Positions 24,098 through 32,762 of a DNA stretch of 34,453 nucleotides are shown here, piece by piece (position 1 is the first letter of the stretch; every line of letters begins with the position of its first letter). The DNA is taken from contig UQTA01000033.1 in the NCBI GenBank assembly GCA_900543885.1, positions 1 through 34,453 on the forward strand, in the 5' to 3' direction. This DNA comes from an uncultured Clostridium sp. (GTDB lineage: Bacteria; Bacillota; Clostridia; Lachnospirales; Lachnospiraceae). The notes under the pieces were generated by a model. It searched no databases and was not told the DNA's origin. It worked only from the letters and a program-made list of their open reading frames with translations. The position numbers and the translations under genes were made by a program.

Positions 24098-25042
24098 ATG
24101 AAAATAGTCATAACAGGCGCCACAGGCTTTATTGGAAGCAACCTGGCAAAACTGTTTTTAAAGAAAGGTGCCCAGGTGTTTGCTCTGGTGCGTCCGGGTT
24201 CCAGTCATTTAGATGTGCTGCCAAAGGATGAAAATCTTCATCTGGTTTTCTGCGATCTGGATCATGTAAGGGACTGTGCAGGTCAGATCGGCCAGGCGGA
24301 TGCTTTCTTTCATCTTGCCTGGGGAGGTGTGAACCGTCAGGAGATTGATTCACCTCAGGTTCAGGCGAAAAATGTAGCCGGTTCTTTAGAATGCATCCGC
24401 ACGGCAAAGGAACTGGGCTGTACCATGTTTATGGATGCCGGTTCCAGAGTAGAGTATGGCCTTACAGACGGCTTTATGCAGGAAGATATAGAGTGTCATC
24501 CGGTGAATCAGTACGGAAAGGCAAAATGGGAATTTTACCAGAAAGCAGTGCCTTTGTGTGAAGAACTGGGACTTCATTATGTGCACCTGCGGTTTTTCAG
24601 CGTTTACGGAACAGGAGATCATCCATGGTCTATTATTTCCACATTGGTGCGGGAGCTTCCTGCCGGAAATAAGGTTTCCTTAAGCGCCTGCAGACATCAG
24701 TGGAATTTTATGTATATTGATGATGCAGTGGAAGCAGTTTATGAACTGTATACACATCTTCCCCAGTCAGCACCAGACCAGTATAAGAAGAATGGTCTTG
24801 TAAGCACTATTGTAAATATTGCAGGAAAGGATACCCGGGTTTTAAGGGATTTTGTAGAAGAGATCCATTCCATTGCAGGTGGTGCGGGGGAGCTGGAATA
24901 CGGCACCTTTGTTCAGGCAAAAGAAGGGGCCCTTTCTGTGAGACCGGATATTTCACGTCTGAGTCTGCTTACAGGCGGGTGGAAGGAGAAATTTACCTTC
25001 CGTCAGGGCATTGAGACTATGATGCACCCTGAAAGCACATGA
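24098..25042 (+). CDS. NAD(P)-dependent sugar epimerase/reductase (extended SDR), copy 2
   Basis: 314 residues. A canonical TGATGFIG (residues 6-13) begins the Rossmann fold. Catalytic candidates are Ser116 (DAGSRVEYG) and Y139-x3-K143 (YGKAK). RFFSVYGTGDHPWSII and QWNFMYIDDAVEA closely mirror the SDR at 21917, so the two are paralogues from an old duplication that now flank the C-methyltransferase gene. GGAGG lies eight bases before the ATG. Together with the TPP enzyme and methyltransferase it should complete a modified nucleotide sugar, one SDR perhaps epimerising and the other reducing. This split is inference. Confidence 0.88.
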   Translation: MKIVITGATGFIGSNLAKLFLKKGAQVFALVRPGSSHLDVLPKDENLHLVFCDLDHVRDCAGQIGQADAFFHLAWGGVNRQEIDSPQVQAKNVAGSLECIRTAKELGCTMFMDAGSRVEYGLTDGFMQEDIECHPVNQYGKAKWEFYQKAVPLCEELGLHYVHLRFFSVYGTGDHPWSIISTLVRELPAGNKVSLSACRHQWNFMYIDDAVEAVYELYTHLPQSAPDQYKKNGLVSTIVNIAGKDTRVLRDFVEEIHSIAGGAGELEYGTFVQAKEGALSVRPDISRLSLLTGGWKEKFTFRQGIETMMHPEST

Positions 25043-25089
25043 TAAAATGCTTTCAGATACATTAAAAAAGAGAAAGAGAACAAAAAGTT

Positions 25090-26085
25090 ATGAAGAAGAT
25101 CAGTGTATTGATCCCCTGCTATAATGAAGTGGAAAATGCAGGCCCGATCAGCAAGGCAGTTACAGATATTTTAGAAAAAGAACTGCCTCAGTACGACTAT
25201 GAACTTGTATTTATTGATAATGATTCTACAGATGGCACCCGTGATGTGATCCGGGAGCTTTGCAGGCAGAATCCGAAGATCAAAGCTATTTTTAATGCCA
25301 GAAATTTTGGCCAGTTTAACTCCCCTTACTATGGCATGCTTCAGGTGACCGGTGATTGTGTGATCGAAATGGTGGCTGATTTCCAGGATCCAGTGGAGAT
25401 GATCCCCAAATATGTCCATGAATGGGAAAAAGGCTACAAGATCGTTATTGGTATTAAGACCAGCAGCAAGGAAAACAAGATCATGTACTGGCTGCGTTCC
25501 TGCTATTACAAGACCATCAAGAAAATGTCGGAAGTAGAGCAGATCGAACATTTTACAGGTTCAGGCCTTTATGACAGGGAATTTATTGAGATCCTGCGAA
25601 AATTAGATGATCCTACTCCGTTCCTTCGGGGAATTGTGGCAGAATTAGGCTACAAACGCAAGGAAATCCCTTATGAGCAGCCAAAACGCCGTGCAGGAAA
25701 GACTCATAATAACTTTTACCGTCTGTATGACGCAGCTATGTTAAGTGTTACCTCTTATACAAAAGAGGGACTGCGTCTGGCGACGATCTTCGGCGGTATC
25801 TGTGCAGCAGGAAGTATGATCATTGCGCTGATCTATCTGGTAATGAAGCTGATCTGGTGGAATCGTTTCCCTGCAGGTATGGCACCTATGCTCATTGGAA
25901 TGTTATTTTTAGGTTCTGTCCAGTTATTCTTCATTGGTTTTCTGGGCGAGTACATTATGAGTATCAACCAGCGTGTGATGAAACGTCCTCTGGTCATTGA
26001 AGAAGAGAGACTGAATTTTGACCAGAAAGCGGAAACCGGAAAAGAGGACGTAAAAGCAAAGGACGGTAAGGAAAATGAAGTATAA
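25090..26085 (+). CDS. GtrB/CsbB-like polyprenyl-phosphate glycosyltransferase (GT2)
   Basis: 331 residues. An N-terminal GT-A domain has SVLIPCYNEVENA, FIDNDSTDGT and the metal-binding ADFQDP, followed by two C-terminal membrane helices (about 232-255 and 265-290) and a charged cytoplasmic tail. This is the DPM1/GtrB/CsbB pattern. The enzyme moves a sugar from a nucleotide donor to undecaprenyl phosphate on the cytoplasmic face. After flipping, a GT-C enzyme uses it outside. The YfhO protein at 10482 is a natural partner, as in the CsbB-GtcA-YfhO system of Bacillus; no GtcA-type flippase is seen here. The ribosome site is a weak purine tract. The stop overlaps the next gene by 11 bases. Confidence 0.88.
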   Translation: MKKISVLIPCYNEVENAGPISKAVTDILEKELPQYDYELVFIDNDSTDGTRDVIRELCRQNPKIKAIFNARNFGQFNSPYYGMLQVTGDCVIEMVADFQDPVEMIPKYVHEWEKGYKIVIGIKTSSKENKIMYWLRSCYYKTIKKMSEVEQIEHFTGSGLYDREFIEILRKLDDPTPFLRGIVAELGYKRKEIPYEQPKRRAGKTHNNFYRLYDAAMLSVTSYTKEGLRLATIFGGICAAGSMIIALIYLVMKLIWWNRFPAGMAPMLIGMLFLGSVQLFFIGFLGEYIMSINQRVMKRPLVIEEERLNFDQKAETGKEDVKAKDGKENEV

Positions 26086-28300
26086 GGTAGATGTGGTCCG
26101 TATCCGTGAAAATTCCATTACATTAAACGGATGGGCACTGGGAAAGTCCCCGGAGAGCAAGGTTATGTTCCGGGTAGAGGATGAACATCACCAGCCGGTG
26201 AAGTGTAAAATGGTCTCTACCAGAAGAGATGATGTAAGCCAGATCTATTTTAAGAAAGTGATCGACAAGGAATTTGGTTTTGATATCCAGTTCCCTTATG
26301 AGCGGGGAAAAAGCTACTGGCTGCTGATCCGCTGTGACGGCAGACAGGCGAAGATCAAATATAATGAAGAACTGATCACAAAAAGAGCCAGCGTAGCCCA
26401 CAAGCGCATGGAAAAGATCAAGGATCTGATGAATATGGAAACGGTTCATGTGGCTCTTGATTTCTGGAAGGAAAATGGCCTTCGTGCCCTGATCAAAAAG
26501 TCCTGTCATAAGATCCAGGGACTGGATAATGATTATGACTATGGTGAGTGGTACGATCTGACTAAGCCTGCAGAAGAAGATTTAAAGGCTCAGAGGGAGA
26601 CACATTTTGCCTGTGAACCTTTATTTTCAGTGGTAATACCGGTATACAAAACACCGGAGCGCTATTTAAAAGAAATGCTGGATTCCATTCTGGATCAGAC
26701 CTATGGCCACTGGGAAGTATGTATTGCAGACGGAAGCCCCAGAGGTCAGGATGTAGGAAAAGTCCTGAAGAAATATGCAGAAAAAGATGCCCGTATCCAT
26801 TATGAGATTTTAGGGGGAAACCGCGGGATCGCAGGAAATACCAATGCAGCTCTTTCTATGGCAAAGGGTGATTTTGTGATCCTGGCAGACCATGATGATA
26901 CCATTCCGCCTCATGCTTTTTATGAAGTGGCAAAGGCGATTAATGAGCATAGGGACTGTGACGTGCTGTATTCTGACGAAGATAAGCTGGATATGGACGG
27001 AAAGGCCTTATTTGATCCTCATTTTAAACCGGATTTTAACCCGGATCTTCTTACCAGTGTCAATTATATCTGCCATCTGTTTGTGGTGAAAAAGGAACTG
27101 TTAGACCGCGTGGGAGGTTTTCGCCAGGAATTTGACGGAGCCCAGGATTATGACTTTATTTTCCGCTGCACAGAACAGGCAAAAGAGATCATCCATATTC
27201 CAAAGGTGCTGTATCACTGGCGGTGTCATCAGGATTCTACAGCCAGCAATCCGGAAAGCAAGATGTACGCTTTTGAGGCCGGTTCCAGAGCGATTATGGC
27301 TCATTATGAGCGAATGGGCATTGCAGCAGAAAAGGTGGAAAAAGGCGTAGATTACGGCATTTATCATACCACCTTTAAGATCAAGGGTGAACCTTTGGTC
27401 TCTGTTATCATTCCGAATAAGGATCACAGCAAAGATCTGGATGTGTGTGTCCGTTCTATTTTAGAGAAGTCCACCTACCGGAATCTGGAATTTATTATTG
27501 TGGAAAATAACAGTACAGAGCCAGAGACTTTTGAGTACTACAGGAAAATGGAAGAAAAACATCCGGCGTTCCATGTGGTTACCTGGAAGGAAGGATTTAA
27601 TTATTCTGCCATTAATAATTTCGGCGCATCTTTTGCAAAAGGTGAATATCTGCTGCTTCTTAATAACGATACAGAGCTTTTGGAACCGGACAGTATCCGG
27701 GAAATGTTAGGCTTCTGTCAGCGAGAGGATGTGGGAATTACCGGAGCGCGACTTCTGTATGCAGATGATACCATCCAGCATGCTGGTGTTGTCATTGGCT
27801 TTGGGGGCATTGCAGGTCATACCTTCATCGGTCTGCACAAGGCAGAAAACAGCTATTTCCATCGTGCCATGTGTGCCCAGGATTACAGTGCTGTAACAGC
27901 AGCCTGCTTAATGACGAAAAAGTCTGTGTTTGATGCTGTAGGTGGTTTAAGTACGGAACTGGCAGTTGCTTTTAATGATATTGATTACTGCATGAAAGTG
28001 CGTGCACTGGGAAAACTGGTAGTATATGCCCCTTATGCCACCCTTTACCACTATGAGTCCAAGTCAAGAGGACTGGAGGACACACCGGAGAAAGTGGCTA
28101 GATTTAATAAAGAGGTAGCCATTTTTATTAAAAAGTGGCCGGACATCATTAAAAACGGGGATCCATACTACAATCCAAACCTGACTCTTAGAAAGTCCAA
28201 TTTTGCTCTTCGTGATCTGTTAAAAGAAAAGATCGGAGAGCCATATGACCTGTCAGTTTATGACAAGTTTGCACCTGAGGAGAAAAAAAGCGATGAGTAA
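26075..28300 (+). CDS. Tandem glycosyltransferase 2 protein
   Basis: 741 residues with two GT-A domains in one chain. After an N-terminal beta-rich segment (about 1-100) and a helical linker, domain 1 (about 185-410) has FSVVIPVYKT, NRGIAGNTNAAL, LADHDD and SDEDKL. Domain 2 (about 447-700) has VSVIIPNKD, EGFNYSAINNFGA, LLLNNDTELLE, AACLMTKKSVFDAVGG and FNDIDYCMKVR. There is no membrane helix, so it is probably cytoplasmic or membrane-associated. Two active sites could add two different sugars or alternate linkages of a repeat unit. The ATG lies inside the previous gene with AAGGA upstream, indicating tight coupling. Donor sugars are unknown. Confidence 0.9.
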   Translation: MKYKVDVVRIRENSITLNGWALGKSPESKVMFRVEDEHHQPVKCKMVSTRRDDVSQIYFKKVIDKEFGFDIQFPYERGKSYWLLIRCDGRQAKIKYNEELITKRASVAHKRMEKIKDLMNMETVHVALDFWKENGLRALIKKSCHKIQGLDNDYDYGEWYDLTKPAEEDLKAQRETHFACEPLFSVVIPVYKTPERYLKEMLDSILDQTYGHWEVCIADGSPRGQDVGKVLKKYAEKDARIHYEILGGNRGIAGNTNAALSMAKGDFVILADHDDTIPPHAFYEVAKAINEHRDCDVLYSDEDKLDMDGKALFDPHFKPDFNPDLLTSVNYICHLFVVKKELLDRVGGFRQEFDGAQDYDFIFRCTEQAKEIIHIPKVLYHWRCHQDSTASNPESKMYAFEAGSRAIMAHYERMGIAAEKVEKGVDYGIYHTTFKIKGEPLVSVIIPNKDHSKDLDVCVRSILEKSTYRNLEFIIVENNSTEPETFEYYRKMEEKHPAFHVVTWKEGFNYSAINNFGASFAKGEYLLLLNNDTELLEPDSIREMLGFCQREDVGITGARLLYADDTIQHAGVVIGFGGIAGHTFIGLHKAENSYFHRAMCAQDYSAVTAACLMTKKSVFDAVGGLSTELAVAFNDIDYCMKVRALGKLVVYAPYATLYHYESKSRGLEDTPEKVARFNKEVAIFIKKWPDIIKNGDPYYNPNLTLRKSNFALRDLLKEKIGEPYDLSVYDKFAPEEKKSDE

Positions 28301-29279
28301 TGCGGCCAAAGTGACGGTGGTTATTCCTAATTATAATGGCCTTAAGTTTATGGAGCCTTGTTTTAAGGCGCTGAATATGCAGATCTGCCGGGATTTTGAG
28401 ATCCTGGTGGTGGACAATGGTTCTACAGACGGAAGTGTAGAATGGCTGAAGGGACATAAGGTTCCAAGTATTTTCCTGGATACCAATACCGGTTTTTCCG
28501 GAGCTGTGAATGTGGGGATCAAGGCGTCAAAAACCCCTTATGTGATCCTGTTAAATAATGATACAGAGCCGGACTGCCATTATATTGGCGAGATGATCAA
28601 GGCAATCGAACGTTCACCGAAGATCTTTTCTGTCAGCAGCAAGATGATCCAGCTGTATGATCACAGCAAAATGGATGATGCAGGGGACATGTATACCCTG
28701 ATGGGCTGGGCATTTCAGAGAGGCGTGGGACGGCCGTCTTCCGGTTATAACCACGTCTGCCGGGTATTTTCCGCCTGTGCTGGGGCTGCCATCTACCGCA
28801 GGGAGGTATTTGAGACCATCGGCTATTTTGATGAGATGCATTTTGCCTATCTGGAAGATATTGATGTGGGATACCGGGCACGTATTTATGGATATGATAA
28901 TATTTACTGTCCGACGGCGATCGTCTACCATGTAGGCAGCGGTACCAGCGGTTCCAGATATAATCCTTTTAAGGTGCGTCTGGCTGCAAGGAACAATATT
29001 TATCTGAATTATAAAAATATGCCTCTTCCCCAGCTGGTTTTAAACTGTGTTTCCCTGGGACTGGGGATCCTGGTAAAATATGGATTTTTTAAGAAGATCG
29101 GCTTTGGAAAAGATTATATTGACGGCTTAAAAGAAGGTTTTAAGACTGCCAGATTGTGTAAAAAAGTGAAATATGATAAGAAGCATCTGAAAAATTATAT
29201 TTCCATTGAATGGGGATTATGCACCGGGACCGTGCTTTATATACGGGAATTTCTGGCAAGACAGGCGGCAAAACTGTGA
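28293..29279 (+). CDS. WbbL-like rhamnosyltransferase-type GT2
   Basis: 328 residues from the ATG at 28293, preceded by GAGGAG at about 28277-28282 and overlapping the stop of the previous gene (ATGAGTAA). It is a single GT-A domain with TVVIPNYNG, VVDNGSTDGS, NTGFSGAVNVGI, the metal site LLNNDTEPD, ACAGAAIYRREVFE and YLEDIDVGYRAR, the set seen in WbbL/rhamnosyltransferase GT2 enzymes. A C-terminal hydrophobic patch (about 250-275) may attach it to the membrane. It would add one residue of the lipid-linked repeat unit. The rhamnose assignment is by resemblance only. Confidence 0.88.
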   Translation: MSNAAKVTVVIPNYNGLKFMEPCFKALNMQICRDFEILVVDNGSTDGSVEWLKGHKVPSIFLDTNTGFSGAVNVGIKASKTPYVILLNNDTEPDCHYIGEMIKAIERSPKIFSVSSKMIQLYDHSKMDDAGDMYTLMGWAFQRGVGRPSSGYNHVCRVFSACAGAAIYRREVFETIGYFDEMHFAYLEDIDVGYRARIYGYDNIYCPTAIVYHVGSGTSGSRYNPFKVRLAARNNIYLNYKNMPLPQLVLNCVSLGLGILVKYGFFKKIGFGKDYIDGLKEGFKTARLCKKVKYDKKHLKNYISIEWGLCTGTVLYIREFLARQAAKL

Positions 29280-29308
29280 AATTTTAGTATATTTTAAGAG
29301 AAAAGTTC

Positions 29309-29337
29309 TAGAATAATGCGGTTTCATCATGTATAAT
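29309..29337 (+). promoter_or_regulatory. Possible internal promoter before second initiating transferase
   Basis: TAGAAT (29309-29314), 17-base spacer, perfect TATAAT (29332-29337) in the 133-base gap between the GT2 gene and the next gene. It would let the last two operon genes be transcribed separately. Confidence 0.5.
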
Positions 29338-29412
29338 GTTTTGAAGATTATGTGTCCATTTTTCCGCTATAGGGAAATGAATGCAAATGCTATCCAAAAA
29401 AGGTGATATACA

Positions 29413-30831
29413 ATGATTAAAGATAACCAGAAAAGCCTGAACCATGTTCAGGTGCTTCTGGATGCAGTGATGACAGCAGCAGCTTATGTGCTGGCGTGGT
29501 TTATTATCGTCAGTGGCAAGGTTGTGCCTTTAAGGGGAGCGACTCTTGAGCCGGGACCTTATTTCCTGGCTCTTATATTTATTATTCCCGTTTATCTGAT
29601 CTTAAACGGCTGCTTTCATCTGTATGTACCTAAACGCATCCAGAGAAGACGGGTCGAATTTGCCAATATCTGCAAGGCAAATGTGATCGGCCTGATGCTT
29701 TTTACGCTGATCTTATTCGGCGGACGAAGCTTTATCGTACATCTGGGGTATTTCTCAACCAGAATGCTCCTGGTGTTCTTTATTTTGAATATTCTTCTTC
29801 TGGCAGGAGAGAGAATGGCGATCCGCTTATTTTTACGCTCCCTGCGTACCAATGGCTATAACCAGAAGCATGTGCTTTTGATCGGTTACAGCCGTGCAGC
29901 AGAAGGTTTTATTGATCGTGTATCCTTTAATCCTGAATGGGGATACCACATCCAGGGAATCCTGGATGACCATAAAAATGCAGATTATGTTTACAAGAAG
30001 ATCCCGGTTTTAGGCCCGATCTCTCATCTGGAAACATTTCTTGCGGCCAATACATTAGATGAGATCGTTATTACGTTAAGTATCGGCGAATATGCCAATC
30101 TGGAACAGATCGTGGCAGCCTGTGAGAAATCCGGCGTGCATACGAAATTTATTCCGGATTACAATAACATTATCCCTACGATCCCCTATATGGAAGATCT
30201 GCAGGGACTTCCTGTGATCAATATCCGGCATGTGCCTTTGACCAATGTGTTTAATGCTACCATCAAGCGCTGTGTGGACATTTTCGGGGCGTTGTTCGGC
30301 ATTATCCTGTTTTCGCCGATTATGCTGATCACAGCAGCGCTGATCAAGCTTACTTCTCCAGGACCGATTATTTTCAGCCAGGAGCGTATTGGACTGCACA
30401 ACCGTCCCTTTAAGATGTTTAAATTCCGTTCTATGGAAGTACAGGATCCCAATAAGGAGAAAAAACAGTGGACCACCCCACATGATCCGCGGGTTACGTC
30501 GGTTGGGCGTTTTATAAGAAAGACAAGCATTGATGAGATGCCTCAGTTTTTCAATATCCTGATCGGGGACATGAGCCTGGTAGGACCAAGACCGGAACGG
30601 CCTCTTTTTGTAGAAAAATTTAAGGAAGAGATCCCACGCTATATGATCAAACATCAGGTACGGCCGGGACTTACCGGCTGGGCACAGGTCAATGGCTACA
30701 GAGGAGATACGTCTATTACAAAGAGGATCGAACACGATCTGTATTATATTGAGAACTGGAGTCTGGGATTTGATTTTAAGATCATGTTCCTGACTATATT
30801 CAAAGGTTTTATCAATAAAAATGCCTACTAA
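29413..30831 (+). CDS. WcaJ-type undecaprenyl-phosphate sugar phosphotransferase, second copy
   Basis: 472 residues: four N-terminal membrane helices (about 10-130), a nucleotide-binding-like middle domain (HVLLIGYSRAAEGF, about 143-260), a fifth hydrophobic segment (about 282-305) and the catalytic domain with FKMFKFRSM, EMPQFFNILIGDMSLVGPRPERP and LTGWAQVNGYRGDT. It begins a glycan by loading a sugar-1-phosphate on undecaprenyl phosphate. The VGPRPERP and WAQVNGYRGDT signatures place it with WcaJ/EPS-type glucose transferases, distinct from the GTRPPT type at 7525. AAGGTGAT precedes the ATG. Having two such enzymes in one locus suggests two polymers or alternative primers. Confidence 0.92.
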   Translation: MIKDNQKSLNHVQVLLDAVMTAAAYVLAWFIIVSGKVVPLRGATLEPGPYFLALIFIIPVYLILNGCFHLYVPKRIQRRRVEFANICKANVIGLMLFTLILFGGRSFIVHLGYFSTRMLLVFFILNILLLAGERMAIRLFLRSLRTNGYNQKHVLLIGYSRAAEGFIDRVSFNPEWGYHIQGILDDHKNADYVYKKIPVLGPISHLETFLAANTLDEIVITLSIGEYANLEQIVAACEKSGVHTKFIPDYNNIIPTIPYMEDLQGLPVINIRHVPLTNVFNATIKRCVDIFGALFGIILFSPIMLITAALIKLTSPGPIIFSQERIGLHNRPFKMFKFRSMEVQDPNKEKKQWTTPHDPRVTSVGRFIRKTSIDEMPQFFNILIGDMSLVGPRPERPLFVEKFKEEIPRYMIKHQVRPGLTGWAQVNGYRGDTSITKRIEHDLYYIENWSLGFDFKIMFLTIFKGFINKNAY

Positions 30832-30836
30832 AGAAT

Positions 30837-30855
30837 GATCGCTGAAACAGCGATC
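30837..30855 (+). other. Intercistronic hairpin before LCP gene
   Basis: GATCGCTG-AAA-CAGCGATC is a perfect 8-bp stem with a three-base loop, six bases after the transferase stop. There is no T run, so it is probably an mRNA processing or stability element rather than a terminator. Confidence 0.5.
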
Positions 30856-30892
30856 GAACAAAAACCCTTACCACTACAATGAGGAAATGTAC

Positions 30893-32656
30893 ATGAATCA
30901 CGATTTTGACAACGAATTTGAAACGGATGACGAACTGAAGAGAGGACACAGCCGCAGAAGAGAAGGAAGGAAGCCTGCTTCATCCGTCCATACAGCCAGA
31001 ACAGGAAGCACCGGTACGAGAAGAGGAAGCCGCACAGCCCGAACAGCAGGAAACAGCCGCTTAAGGGCGATTATTATCTTTATTGTGGCAGAGATCATTG
31101 CGCTGGCACTGATCGGCGCAGGCTGGTATGGAAAGCGTATGATGTCTCTGATGCAGACAGATACAGAGTTTAACAAGGCAGATATGACCAACCCTTATAT
31201 TTCTGTGGAAAAAGAGCAGGCCATGAAAGGCTACTGGACAGTGGCTCTGTTCGGTGTGGACAGCCGTGACAGTTCTGTTGGAAAAGGCAATATGTCTGAT
31301 GTTATCATTATCTGCAATATCAATCAGGAGACTGGAGAGATCAAGTTAGTCAGCCTTTTCCGTGATACGTATCTGAATGTAGATGATAAGAACAGTTATA
31401 ATAAGATCAACCAGGCCTATTTCAGAGGCGGCCCAAAACAGGCAGTGGAAGCTTTAAACCGAAATCTGGATCTGGAGATTGATGACTATGCTACCTTTAA
31501 CTGGAAGGCCGTGGCAGATGCTATTAATATTTTAGGCGGTGTAGATGTAGAACTGAGCAAGGCGGAGTTCTATTACATCAATGCTTATATTACGGAGACT
31601 GTAAATTCCACAGGCGTAGGCTCTTATCAGTTAAAGAGTGCCGGACCAAACCACTTAGACGGTATTCAGGCAGTTGCCTATGCACGTCTTAGAAAAATGG
31701 ATACAGACTTTGCAAGAACGGAACGCCAGAGAAAGATCATCCAGTTAAGTTTTGACAAATTGAAGAAAGCGAATTTCTCTGTTGTAAATAATGTCATGGA
31801 GGTTGTTTTCCCTCAGATCTTAAGCAGTGTTACTTTAAATGACGTGATCCCGGCTGCAAAGAATCTGACCCGGTATCACATTGGAGAGACTACAGGATTC
31901 CCTGAGGCAAGAAGTGATATGACTATGGGGAAAAAAGGTGACTGCGTTATCCCTCAAACACTGGAAAGCAATGTAATTTCCCTGCATAAGCTGCTGTTTG
32001 GAGATGAAAATTATACACCCAGTGATATGGTAAAGAAGATCAGTGCCCAGATTGCATCGGATACAGGTCTGTATAAGGAAGGAAAGCCGGTAGGTGACGT
32101 TGGCACCGGCGGCGGCTATACTCCAAAAGAAACAGAAGCAAAGCAGGATGAGAAGAGTACACAGAAGGACAATTCAGAAAGTACCGCTTCTTCGGATGAG
32201 AATAATGAGATCAGTTCTTCCACAAAAGAGAGTATTATTGATGGTGAGACTGATTTTGAATATGAGACAGATGCCGATGGAAATGTGATCGATCCGCCGG
32301 AAGATTACGATCCGTCAGCGACAAGGCATCCATTTGAGACTTCAGAGGGACTGCATCCGGGCGAAAACAGTCAGGCCCATCCAGGTGAGACCAGTCAGGC
32401 TCATCCTGGTGAGACTACAAGGGCAGTCCATCCGGGAGAAACGACAAGTGCAGCTCATCCAGGCGAATCAGGTGCGGCATTGAAACCAACAGTACCAAGC
32501 GGTACATTGTCACCTTCACCTGCTACTGAGGCTGCGACTAAAATCCATGGTCCGGGAAATACGGAGACTACCGCTGCTTCCCCTATCAGTCCTGGAAACA
32601 GTGTGAAAGAAGAAAATACCGGTGGTCCGGGAGAGGTTATCTCACCGGCAGCCTGA
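30893..32656 (+). CDS. LytR-CpsA-Psr (LCP) family wall-polymer ligase with repeat tail
   Basis: 587 residues from the ATG at 30893; the ATG six bases earlier is too close to the GAGG ribosome site. A basic cytoplasmic N-terminus (RRREGRK, TRRGSRTAR) leads to one membrane helix (58-79) and an extracellular LCP domain (about 115-300) with LFGVDSRD, LVSLFRDTYLNV, YNKINQAYFRGG and YARLRKMDTDFARTERQRKII, the arginines that hold the polyprenyl pyrophosphate. LCP enzymes transfer completed glycan from its lipid carrier to peptidoglycan. The region from about 385 is Ser/Thr/Glu-rich and contains five HPGE repeats. It ends the second glycan operon, with a terminator at 32672-32713. Confidence 0.92.
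   Translation: MNHDFDNEFETDDELKRGHSRRREGRKPASSVHTARTGSTGTRRGSRTARTAGNSRLRAIIIFIVAEIIALALIGAGWYGKRMMSLMQTDTEFNKADMTNPYISVEKEQAMKGYWTVALFGVDSRDSSVGKGNMSDVIIICNINQETGEIKLVSLFRDTYLNVDDKNSYNKINQAYFRGGPKQAVEALNRNLDLEIDDYATFNWKAVADAINILGGVDVELSKAEFYYINAYITETVNSTGVGSYQLKSAGPNHLDGIQAVAYARLRKMDTDFARTERQRKIIQLSFDKLKKANFSVVNNVMEVVFPQILSSVTLNDVIPAAKNLTRYHIGETTGFPEARSDMTMGKKGDCVIPQTLESNVISLHKLLFGDENYTPSDMVKKISAQIASDTGLYKEGKPVGDVGTGGGYTPKETEAKQDEKSTQKDNSESTASSDENNEISSSTKESIIDGETDFEYETDADGNVIDPPEDYDPSATRHPFETSEGLHPGENSQAHPGETSQAHPGETTRAVHPGETTSAAHPGESGAALKPTVPSGTLSPSPATEAATKIHGPGNTETTAASPISPGNSVKEENTGGPGEVISPAA
32354..32476 (+). repeat. Five HPGE-type tandem repeats in LCP tail
   Basis: In-frame units beginning at 32354, 32378, 32402, 32429 and 32456 encode HPGENSQA, HPGETSQA, HPGETTRAV, HPGETTSAA and HPGESGA. 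Periods are 24, 24, 27 and 27 bases. Codons vary between copies, so the array is not a very recent duplication. Confidence 0.9.
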
Positions 32657-32671
32657 TCAAAGCAGGGCAAT

Positions 32672-32713
32672 AAAGAGATTCCGCGAAAATTTGGTTTGTG
32701 GAGTCTCTTTTTA
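32672..32713 (+). terminator. Terminator of second glycan operon
   Basis: AAAGAGATTCC (32672-32682) pairs with GGAGTCTCTTT (32700-32710; one G-T pair), with the T run extending to 32713. Confidence 0.85.
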
Positions 32714-32762
32714 ATTGCTACAGAGTTCAGCCTTTTAACTGTATCACTTCCATATTCTGCAC

